64,000 nucleotides of DNA from positions 39,401,593 through 39,465,592 of the forward strand of contig NC_133655.1 in NCBI RefSeq assembly GCF_009905375.1. Direction: 5' to 3'. Position 1 is the stretch's first letter, and each line of letters begins with the position of its first letter. Under the pieces are notes generated by a model. It saw only the letters and a program-made list of their open reading frames with translations. It made no database searches and was not told where the DNA came from. Positions 43,104 through 53,748 of this stretch are shown here, piece after piece. Made by a program: the position numbers and the translations under genes. This DNA is from Apium graveolens (Eukaryota > Streptophyta > Magnoliopsida > Apiales > Apiaceae).

Positions 43104-46100
43104 TTGCAGGGCAACAGGAAAAATATTCTAGTTCTGGACAGTGGATGTTCAGGACATATGACTGGAAATAAGGCCCTGCTACCAGACTTTGTGGAGAAAG
43201 CTGGCCCAAGTGTTTCTTATGGAGATGGCAACATTGGAAAAACATCGGGATATGGCAATATCAATCTTGGAAATGTCATAATTAAAGAAGTAGCTCTGGT
43301 CTCAGGACTTAAACACAATCTGCTGAGTATAAGTCAAATTTGTGACAGAGGTTATCATGTTGATTTCTTTGAAGAACACTGTGAAATTGTGAGTAAATCT
43401 AAAGGAAAAGTTGTTCTGAAAGGATACAGGCGTGGTAACATTTATGAAGCTAAGCTTTCAACAAGTACTGATGGTTCTACAATTTGTCTGATGAGTAGAG
43501 CATCAATTGAAGAAAGCTGGAATTGGCACAAGAAACTCTCTCATTTAAATTTCAACAATATAAATGAACTGGTCAAGAAAAATCTTGTGAGAGGACTCCC
43601 AAGGTCAGTATTTGCTCCTGATGGCCTTTGTGATTCCTGTCAGAAAGCCAAACAAAGAAAATCTTCTTTTAAGAGCAAGACTGAATAATCAATTCTTGAT
43701 CCTTATCATCTACTACATGTTGATCTATTTGGTCTAGTGAATGTCATGTCTATTGCAAAGAAGAAATATGTGTTGGTCATAGTGGATGAGTTCACTAGAT
43801 ACACATGGGTGTATTTCTTGCACACAAAAAGTGAAACTGCATCTATCTTGATTGATCATGTCAAACATTTGGATAAATTAGTCAAAGATTCTGTAAAAAT
43901 TTTAAGGAGTGATAATGGCACTGAGTTCAAGAATTTGATAATGGAAGAGTTCTGCAAAAACCATGGAATAAAGCAGGAATTTTCTGCTCCTGGAACTCCA
44001 CAGCAAAATGGAGTTGTTGAAAGGAAGAATAGAACTCTCATTGAAGCTGCACGTACAATGCTTGAAGAAGCAAAGCTTCCAAACTATTTCTGGGCTGAAG
44101 CTGTGCAGACTGCTTGTTTAACTCAAAATGCAACACTCATTAACAAGCATGGAAAAACACCATATGAGATGGTGAAGAAAAAGAAGCCAAATCTGAAATA
44201 CTTTCATGTATTTGGATGCAAGTGTTTTGTTCTCAAGACTCATCCTGAACAGTTATCCAAGTTTGATTTAAAAGCTGATGAAGGAATCTTTGTTGGATAT
44301 CCACTTTCCACAAAAGCCTTCCGAGTCTATAATTTGAAAACAAAAGTGGTCATGGAATCTATCAATGTCTCTTTTGATGACAAGAAGATTACTGGTCTTG
44401 AAGATTTCATTGACCATGATCAGCTGAGATTTGAAAATGAAGACTCAAATTCTGATACTGAAAATCCTGACAGTCTAAGTCCTGATACTGTAAACTCTGA
44501 TGGATTAAACTCTGATGTTATTAAAACTGTGGTGACTACGTCAAAGGAAGATGCACCTATGCAGGGGGAGCATACTCAAGATCCCACCACATCTCAAGAA
44601 ACATCAGAACATACATCTGGCTCTTCAAGTTCTGATTCGTCAAGTTCTGATAACCCAAGTTCTGATAATGCTGAAAATCTAAATACTGAAGAATCCAACT
44701 CAGAGAGCATAGTTTCAGGGGGAGCATCGGAAAATGAAAATGAAGACAGCATGGATCATGGGGGAGCATCCAGTTAGAGAGAAAACCTTCCATCTGCAAG
44801 GAAGTGGACAAGATCACATACACCTGATTTGATAATTGGAAATCCTGATGCAGGTGTCAGAACTAGAACAGGTACTTCAAATGAATGTCTCTACAATTCT
44901 TTTCTCTCTCAGACTGAGCCAAAGAAAGTGGAAGAAACTCTTCAAGATACTGATTGGGTGCAAGCAATGCAGGAAGAGTTAAATGAATTTGAAAGAAACA
45001 AAGTCTGGACCCTAGTGCCAAGACCAAAGAATAGATCTGTTGTTGGTACAAAGTGGGTATTCAGAAACAAAACTGACAGTGATGGCATAATTACAAGGAA
45101 TAAGGCAAGGCTGGTTGCAAAAGGATATTCTCAATAGGAAGGAATTGATTATGATGAAACATTTGCACCAGTTGCTAGGTTAGAAGCCATAAGGATATTT
45201 TTGGCTTATGCTGCTCACAAAAAGTTTACTGTCTTTGAAATGGATGTAAAAAGTGTTTTTCTCAATGGAGAATTGGAGGAGGAGGTATATGTTGAACAAC
45301 CTCCAGGCTTTGTTGATTCCAAACATCCAGATTATGTCTACAGGCTTGATAAAGCACTTTATGGACTTAAGCAAGCTCCTAGGGCATGGTATGAGACTTT
45401 AGCTCAGTTTCTTCTGGAAAGTGGATTCAACAGAGGAACAATAGACAAAACACTGTTCTACCTCAACCATGGAAAGGACTTACTTCTGATCCAGATTTAT
45501 TTTGATGATATCATTTTTGGGTCTACAAATGACAGACTTTGCAAGAAGTTTGCCAAACTGATGCAGTCAAGATATCAGATGAGTATGATGGGGGAACTTA
45601 GCTATTTTCTGGGCCTTCAAGTCAAGCAGAATGAAGAAGGCACTTTTATTTGTCAAACCAAGTACACCAGAAACTTGCTGAAGAAATTTGGAATACAAGA
45701 TTGTTCAAGTGCATCCACTCCTATGGCTACTGCAACAAAACTGGATAAGGATACTGGTAATTCAGTAGATATTACTGACTACAGAGGTATGATTGGCTCT
45801 CTACTCTATCTAACTGCTAGTAGACCTGATATCATATATGCTACCTGTCTTTGTGTAAGATTTCAAGCAGATCCAAGAGAACCTCACTTAACAGCTGTGA
45901 AAAGAATCTTTAAGTATCTTAAAGGAACAGCTGATCTGGGATTGTGGTATCCTAGAGAATCAGATTTTAAACTAATAGGTTACTCAGATGCAGATTTTGC
46001 AGGTTGCAAAATTGACAGGAAAAGCACAAGTGGAAGCTGCCAATTTCTTGGAGGCAGATTGGTTTCTTGGTTCAACAAGAAACAAAAGTCAATTTCCACA

Positions 46101-46454
46101 TCAACTGCAGAAGCAGAGTATATTGCTGCAGGAAGCTGTTGTGCCCAGATTCTTTGGATGAAGAATTAGTTACTGGATTATGGGTTAATATATTTCAAAA
46201 TCCCTATTTACTGTGATAATCAAAGTGCTATTGCTATGACAGGTAATCCAGTTCAACACTCTATGACAAAGCACGTCAGCATCAGGTATCACTTCATAAG
46301 GGAACATGTGGATGAAGGTACAGTGGAATTGCACTTTGTTCCAACAGATCAACAACTAGCAGATATCTTCACAAAACCACTGTGTGAAGCCACTTTTACA
46401 AGATTGGTAAATGAACTTGGAATGATTTCAGGTTCTTTCTCTAAATCTGCTTAG
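43104..46454 (+). pseudogene. Element K pol: protease, integrase, reverse transcriptase, RNase H (four stops)
   Basis: About 1,116 codons in one frame. Protease D-S-G at residue 12, intact. The integrase finger has WHKKLSH and CDSCQ; the core keeps Asp 207 (43722), Asp 270 (43911) and Glu 306 (44019). A Ser/Asp-rich spacer (44430-44780) leads to reverse transcriptase, whose active site is Y-F-D-D (45498-45509) against YVDD in G. RNase H has [24 protein letters not shown] and ADIFTKPL, so its acidic residues are kept. Stops: TAA 43686-43688 (Ser codon in G), TAG 44775-44777, TAG 45135-45137 and 46167-46169 (Gln codons in G). Ends FSKSA-TAG. Confidence 0.94.
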
Positions 46455-47892
46455 TCTTGTTCTGTATTATCAGACTTTATGATCAGTATTTATAGAATTT
46501 AATCTCTTTCTATGATTAATTGATAAATGTTTTTAAGTACTGACTGTTGTCTAATATATGTTTCTAAACTCTGATAAGTGATTTGTCTGTCTAAGTAACC
46601 ATTCAATCCTATGAGGATAACTGTGCTAGATACTGACCTAGTAGTCTTCAATAAACAAATGATCCCATGTAAGAAGTAATTATTTCTGTGGAAATTTTAT
46701 GACACAAGCAAATTCTGATAATTGAGCTTAGTTGAGTTTACTTTGTTTATCTTATTACTAAGTCACAAATTAGAATAATGCTACTCATCTGTTAAGTTCT
46801 GATACTAGTAAAACTGCTGAATGTACTAAGTGCTGATAAACCTCACTTATAAACAGAAAAATCAAAAGGATCAAAGAATAAAAATCAGGTAATCCTTTGA
46901 GATCTAGAGTAAAAATGTGGAAGGGAAGACCCAAGTGCATTGCTGGTATTAAGTAAATATGCATTAGAAAAGCAAAATATTTTCTTGGTGACTTTTTACA
47001 CTCTATGATTACTGGAGAAATACTCTGATAATAGCACAAATTCTGAAAAGCAGTCGTGACTCACTTACACTGATAAGCCACTGTAAAAAAGAATTTAAAA
47101 AGATGCATAAAATTAGCACAAAACAGTTGAGGTGGACTCAAGCATGAACTCATTCATCAGTAGGTTTCAGGATAATGACAGCTCTTTAGCAAAATTTTAG
47201 TTATGTCTTATTTCTAAGATATACTGAAGTGAATCAAACTTTACTCCTTGTCTGAAATTTAGCTTAATGCACACACTAATCACTCCATCTGAATGATGAA
47301 AATTACTGTGGTGGTCTATGTTGTTTTAGATAAACAGTCATTGTGTCACCTTGCACTAATTCTGAGGACAAGTTCTGGTTACATATTCTGAAGATTAAGT
47401 TCTGAAGAGTATAACTCAGAACTTGTATGAGGATTTACTCAGATAAGCATTTTTCTTTCAAGTTAAGAAATTATGTTCCGATGACTGTTAAGTTCTGAAA
47501 TAGGTCTAAGTTCTGATATTACATTTTAAATTCTTTACTTGACTTATCTGTGGATGAAATTTGCTAACAGTCTCGGTACAAACTAGAACATAATGGAATA
47601 TCTGGGTAAATAGAACGGTTTTTTCCTTGAAAATAGGCAAGTGGGCAAGTAATGATTACTGTTTTCTCGTGCCCAGTAACTATCCGTTATTACTGCATGT
47701 CTGACAGGTGTCCAACGGTAACATTTTTTTTCAGAGTATAAGTACAACAGAGAAAGGATTTTTTTTTAATCTTTTATTTCCTTCATACTTTTTCTCTCTA
47801 CTTGCTTTTACTCTCTCTTTCTCTCACGTTGGTTTTTCATACAGACATTTTATCAAACACCTAACAGGCACTTTTAAATCTCAATTTTTCAC
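46455..47892 (+). other. Element K spacer between pol and the 3' ORF
   Basis: About 1.4 kb without a convincing frame. It contains several AAGTTCTGAT-type decamers. The first 300 bases are shared with G, which lacks the rest. A subgenomic promoter, splice acceptor or leader for the 3' ORF could lie here; nothing specific is visible. Confidence 0.7.
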
Positions 47893-50800
47893 ATGGCACC
47901 TAAGGATTTAATCATTGATGGAGCTAAGTTTGTTCCAAACAACTATGCTGCAATTCTTGATCATGCTGAAGTTCCATCAAATTGCATTTTGTGCAAGATC
48001 TTCTTGCACACAGTGAGATTGGGTATGCATTAACCCAGCCTTCAGTCTTTTCGAGTCAACAAGTTCTGACGTTTTGGCGGACTGGGCACTATGATGATGG
48101 TGGTAAACATGGCACTCCCGGTATTGTTTTCGAAGTGGGTGATTCTTCTTATACAGTCACTCCTGGTACAATACGCAAAGCTCTACATCTCCCAGAAGGT
48201 TGTACTTTTTCAATCCCAGAAGAATCAGCTCTTTAGGAGTTAATGGCAAATTTGGGGTATGAACGGAGTTTGGCAAAACTTGGGCAGTTGAAACGGGCTC
48301 ATATCAGAAGAGAATGGAGCTTCTTCTTCGACTGCATCACCAAAGCTTTTGGGAACAAATGTTTCAATTTTGATGCTATCCCAATTCTGAGTCAGCATAT
48401 CGGGTATGCTATTATCAATCAAACTCATTTTGATTTTGCCACTGGTATAATTGGTTTTATTGGGGATAGGATGACAGAGGATAGGAATGTTGTCTATTTT
48501 GCTAGATTCTGTCAACTTATTTATACTTTTTGTACTGATGAACCTCAATTAGTCAGTTCCTCAACCCCACCTTTTAAAGTTGCAAAACGCTACTTTAATG
48601 ACCTGGTAAATGCTGACACTAAGAAATCAGTGGTTAGACCATTACAGATTCCTCAGTCTATAAAACAGATCCTAGTAAATGTTGATCCTGATACTTATAG
48701 ATCTGTTTACTTTGATGTCCAACCAACAACAAATACCCAAAAACCATCATCCTCAGCACCTACCACTCATTCTACTTAACCTACCCTCAGGACATATCTC
48801 AAATCCTATCTCTCCACTTCACAGACTGATCAACCCTCAGCCTCAGCACCTACTGTGAAGCCTTCATCCTCCAAGCCAAAGAGGACAAAGACTGTTCCTC
48901 AAACACCTCAAAAGAAAAGGAGGATTGCCTTGAGATATGAATCTGATACTGAGGAACAGGTTCCTTCTTCAGAACCTGTTGTAGGTGAAGCTGAGAACAA
49001 GACTTCTCAGAAGGATTCTGGAATTGGGGGATCTAGGCTTCTCAAAAGGCTTAGAAGAATGACAGTTCCTGAAACTCTCAAGGAATCCAAATCAACAAAG
49101 AGATACCAGAAACAGAGGGCAAAAAGGCCAGTTTCAGATGATGAAGAGGAAGCAGCTAAGGAAGGGGATCAGGAATCTCTGATCTCACAAGACAAGGAAT
49201 TTGCTCCAGTCACTTCTTCTCCATCAACTACATCTAAGGAAGCTGTTACTGAAAAGGCCCACACACCATCTGTCTCCTATTCAAAAGTCTGTATCTCCTA
49301 TTGATCCAGGCCTAAGTGTTGAAATTGATATTCAGAACCTGGTTGTGCCTGAAATACTTTTCTTAGAAGCTCCAACAACAACTAATCCTTCTACAACACC
49401 TGTTCCTGATGCTGTTCAAACTCCAGAGTTATCAACAACATCTTCTCTGAATCATGATGCTGATGATCAGACTTTAGGTGAGCATCAGGATTTGGCTGTT
49501 GATCAGAACTTAGAACAAGATCAGCAATTAGAGGATGCTGAAGCCTCTATTGCTACTCACACTGTTGTCTTATCAGAAGATACTGATTCTTTAAGTTCTG
49601 ATGCTGCAAATGCTGGAGATACTGGTGATGCTGCTCCAACTGCAAATGCTGGAGATACTGGTGATGCTGCTCCAACTGCAGATGCTGATAAAGCAGGTCC
49701 TTCAGGACATGCTTCTCAACAGACTATTCTAAAGTCTGAACTGGTTAAGAAGTTTGTTACCGGAGAAGCACCAGTACCTTGGAGTGAAACTCCTGCAGGT
49801 CAGGAGTGGACTAAGGAATGGAACTCAGTTTCATGTGTTCCAACTGAAAAGCATCTTGCTGAGCACTTGACTAAAGCTGATGAAATACAGAATTCTGATG
49901 ATTTCAAAACACAGCTTAGAGTCACTGCATTGAGTACTAAACATCTACAAGGTCTTCATTCAACTACTCATGCAGAGCTACACAAGATTCAGGAGAACTT
50001 TATCAAACAGGAACAAGTTTGGAAAATTGATAAGAAAAAGTTCTTCCAACCTACCATTGACAAGATTGCTTATATTGAGAAGATTTAAGATCATCAACAA
50101 GCTCAGATTTATGAAATTCTGAAAAATCAAGCTTCTCAGCAATCACAACTAACTGAAATCCAATCCTCAGTGGAATTGCTTATCTCTCTTCTACTACCTG
50201 CTGATTCCAAAATGGGGGAGAAAGTAATTAAGTCCAAATGCAAGACTGACAAGACACTGACAGGAAAGGATAATGAAAAAGATGATCAAGGAAACTCTGG
50301 AATGGGTAGAGGTCATAGTCAAGGTAGAGGATTCACATCAAGACAAGCTAGTCACAGGACAAGTTTTGATACTGGGAAAAGAATAAGTTCTGCTACTGGT
50401 AAAAGGATAAGTTCTGATGAACTTTTAGATCTTGATGAGGAAATGTCAAGACAGTTATTTCTTCAGGAAAATCCAGGAATGGACTTGGAGAGTTTAATGA
50501 AAGAAGAAGTCAGGCTTAAATCAGAGAAAGTCACATCTAAATCTGAAGCTTCTGGTAAAAAGCCACTTCCAAAACTCAAAGGCATTGTGATCAAAGAAAG
50601 GACACATACTGAAGCAACATTGGCTAGATCACAACCGCAGATAGATCCAAGATCCAAGGGTAAAGAAAAAGTTAGTGAACCTATCAAGGTTTATGTGCCT
50701 CCTGAGCATGAAGAAATTACTGATGAAAAGGATGATCTTGCTCTGACTTAAAGAAAAGTTCTTAAAACAACCTCTGACATGGCTCAAGTTGTTCAGAGTC

Positions 50801-51657
50801 AAGAAATTGTAAGTTCTGATATTCAGAAGAAGCAAGTAACCTCTGACATAGCTCAAGTTAACTTGATATCAGAAGATAGACTAAAGACACTCCTACCAGG
50901 ATTCACTAAAGCAAAACAGACTCAACCTTTGAAGACTACTGTAAGTGGTTTTGATGCAAGAGTAGTTACTGGAAAGGAAGCTAGAGATAAAACTGGATTG
51001 GGAAGTGCTGATGAAAGAAGAATACATAACACTACCAATGATCCAACTTCCTTGAGTGAACCAGGTATTGGAGCAAATCCTGAGAGATTGAATCAACTGG
51101 AATCTGTACAGATGGTTTACCATACCTACTTGAAAGAATATATCATGTTGTATTTCATGATAGATGGTAGGGTTTATCATATAAGACAAAATTCCATTCC
51201 ATTGAAGTATTTTGAAGAATTGGAGCATGTACTTTTCTTACTTCAAGTGGATGACAGAATAACAGGAACTGCTGCAAACTCTTTAAAAGAACAGATTCAG
51301 AGACAGAAAAGGCTTTATTTTGTTAAGTCTGACAGCATATATGTTCCAAAGTACAGAGATCACAATGGTGATATAGTTGAAATGAAGCCCAACACTGCTA
51401 AGATTATAACTACCTTTCTGGGGTACAGGGCTGTTGAATTCAATCTTGAGTCTGATAAAGCTTATTTGATCAAACTGGATCACGATATAAGAAAAGCAAA
51501 GATCAATGATCTCAGAGCTGCAATCTTTTAAATTGGTGAAGATACTGCAGAGCTTAAAGATGCCAAAAGGAGAATGATTGATGAACTCAGATATGCTGAG
51601 AAATGTTTGTTGAAGAACTATCTCAGAACAACTCCTGACATCAGAGAGATCAGATGA
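47893..51657 (+). pseudogene. Element K 3' ORF in envelope position (Sirevirus env-like), broken
   Basis: ATG 47893 to TGA 51655-51657, about 1,254 codons. Regions: N-terminal globular domain (residues 1-235; includes RREWSFFFDCITKAFG), Ser/Thr/Pro and Lys/Glu-rich disordered part (250-450), acidic Ala/Asp part with a 12-residue tandem repeat (570-600), coiled coil (670-755), Gly/Arg-rich part, and a C-terminal domain (1073-1254; FMIDGRVYHI, GDIVEMKPNTA). Frameshifts near 47978 and 49290 compensate each other; stops at 48234, 48777, 50086, 50749 and 51529. Soybean SIRE1 has an envelope-like ORF at this place; here I see no signal peptide or clear membrane segment, so 'env-like' is by position only. 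Confidence 0.82.
49606..49677 (+). repeat. 36-base perfect tandem duplication in K's 3' ORF
   Basis: Two identical 36-base units (49606-49641, 49642-49677), adding 12 residues of Ala/Asn/Gly/Asp/Thr/Pro type in the acidic low-complexity part. G has no such duplication. Confidence 0.88.
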
Positions 51658-51865
51658 TGAAGCCAAGTCGAAGATCTACAACTGCTTAAATTCTGATATT
51701 TGTACAGACTGAAGTTGTTATCAGAAGCTGAATATTGGTAAAGCTTTAAGGACTGTAAGTTGTAGTTATCTAGTCTAATTCTCATGCATTTGTACTTAAT
51801 GTTTTTGACATCATCAAATATCTGTTAAACTTGTATATTATGCTAATTTACAAGTTGGGGGAGAT
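51658..51865 (+). other. Element K 3' untranslated region and polypurine tract
   Basis: Non-coding end with polypurine tract GGGGGAGA at 51857-51864 immediately before the 3' LTR. Confidence 0.85.
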
Positions 51866-52478
51866 TGTTAGATATATTTGATAATGTCATGGCTAATATA
51901 ATTTATGTTTAGATTTCAGATCTTACTTAACAGGATAATAAATTAGTGCTTAACTGTTGATCAGTACTTATACTGGAAGTCAGGACTTAAGGATATCAGT
52001 ACTTATATTATCAGGAGATATCATCAGAAGTTAGATATCAGAACTTAAGTGCTGAAGGACGATCAAATAAGGACAGTAGCTGATGAAAGGAAAGAAGATC
52101 AAGATAAACATTATAAGAGATATGCATGAAGAAGGAGTTCCGTGAAGAATGGAATACTTGGAAGAAAAGATATCTGATTGATATGTTTTAGGAAGCAGAA
52201 TTATATTCCATATCAATTAGCGATTATCTTGTAACTGTGTAGTATATAAACACAGACATAGGGTTTACACTATAAGTGTTAATATATTCGAGAAGATTAT
52301 TCATTGTAACCCTAGCAGCTCTCGTGATATTTGTTCATCACTGAGAGGTAACAGTTCCATACTGTAACAGAGTTTATTGTTTCAATAAAGTTTGTTTTCT
52401 GTTACTTAATATATTAAAGTTCGATTTGATTGTATTATACATTGTATTCACCCCCTCTACAGTGTGTGTGACCTAACA
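51866..52478 (+). repeat. 3' LTR of element K
   Basis: 613 bp, about 98% identical to the 5' LTR by eye, followed by the duplication AAGAT. Confidence 0.96.
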
Positions 52479-52483
52479 AAGAT

Positions 52484-53748
52484 AGTGAGCCTCTCACTGA
52501 TATTTTTAGTATATTTCAAAAACTACTAAATGCTCTAAAGTTGCATGGAAGAGTGTATCAGACAAAAGACTCTAATCTCAAGTTCCTTAGATCTCTTCCA
52601 AATGAGTGGAAACCAATGATAGTCTCTTTGAAAAATTCTCAGGATTACAAGGAGTTTACCTTGGAGAGACTGTATGGCATCCTGAAGACTTATGAGCTTG
52701 AAATAGAGCAAGATGAGAGGATGGAGAAAGGAAGGAAGAAAAGAGGGTACATAGCACTGGTTGTTGAGTTAGAGAAAGAGAAAGAGATGAAGGTAAAAGT
52801 TGTTGAGTCTACTTCAAAGGTCTGTGAGAACAAGGGAAAAGGGCTGGTAGCTGAAAATGAAGATCATTTGAGCCAAGATGACATGGATGATATTGATGAG
52901 CATTTAGCATTCCTTTCCAGAAGATTTTCCAATCTCAAGTTCAAAAAGAACTTTGGAGCAGCCAAGCGAAATAGAAACATGGTGGATAAATCCAAATTTA
53001 AATATTTCAAATGTGGCTTGGCAGGTCATTTTTCCAGTGAGTGTGGAGAGTCAGATTCCAACAAAAAGAAGTTTGAGCATGTTGATTACAAACAGAAATA
53101 TTTTAAGTTTCTTAAGCAAAAGGAAAGGGCTTTCATTACACAGGAAAATGACTGGGCAGCTGATGGATTAGATGAAGATGAGGATGTAAGCTATGTCAAT
53201 CTAGCCCTGATGGCCAAGTCTGATGAAACAGAAACAAGTTCTTCAAGTAATCAGGTAATCACCACTAACCTAGCACATTTATCTAAAGCTGAGTGTAAAG
53301 ATTCAATCAATGACATGTCTACAGAATTATATCACTTGCGTGTTACACTTAAGTCCCTCACTAAGGAAAATGTTAAAATTAAAGAAAACAATTTATTTTT
53401 AAGTGAGAGGAATAATGTGCTAGAATCTCAGTTTATTGAATTTGAAAAATTGAGAATTGAATGTAAGATTGCTAAGGATGAATTAACTGAGTCCTTGAAG
53501 AAAGAAGAGATTTTAAAGAAGCAGCTTGAACGAGAACAGGAAGTGATTAAAGCATGGAAATCATCCAGAGATGTCCATGCTCAAATCACTAAAGTTCAAG
53601 GTATTGAGTCCTTTTGTGATGCAGCCTGGAAAAGGAGTAAGGAGAAGCTGGAATCCAATTTGGTTGAAGGATTGCTAACGGATGTGGACTCGACGGATGA
53701 TGAGAATCATCCATTGGATAATCAAAAGGATTATCAGTCGAGTGACAA
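52484..53748 (+). pseudogene. Element J gag, 3' fragment
   Basis: Continues J's gag after K in the same frame (K plus one duplication is 12,395 bp and the codon phase agrees). The frame is open from 52541 to the end. Order: end of the capsid domain (KFLRSLPNEW, LKTYELEIEQ), Glu/Lys-rich linker, knuckle at about 53000-53045 with Tyr for the first Cys, then a long coiled coil (53300-53560). Near the end (53680-53745) it has TCGACGGATGATG and its inverted form. It is cut at 53748 by element L; later parts of J are outside the window. Confidence 0.85.

Larger units (their letters stand above)
40089..52478 (+). mobile_element. Element K: Sirevirus with envelope-position ORF, near complete
   Basis: 12,390 bp insertion in J's gag with duplication AAGAT (40084-40088 and 52479-52483). 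Order: LTR, primer site, gag, pol, 1.4 kb spacer, 3.8 kb 3' ORF, polypurine tract, LTR. The two LTRs (612 and 613 bp) differ at about a dozen positions, suggesting recent insertion. Two one-base losses in gag and several stop codons, many at Gln codons, make the copy non-autonomous, but nearly all catalytic residues remain. It is the reference copy for this family in the window. Confidence 0.96.

Noticed and set aside
46452..46454. SIRE1-style readthrough signal at the end of pol
   Set aside because: The TAG ending pol in G and K is followed by TTT or TCT, not by the CARYYA context described for SIRE1-type suppression, and the 3' ORF starts 1.4 kb later in K.
47893..51657. True envelope glycoprotein
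   Set aside because: I find no signal peptide, membrane span or Cys-rich ectodomain; only the position matches an envelope gene.
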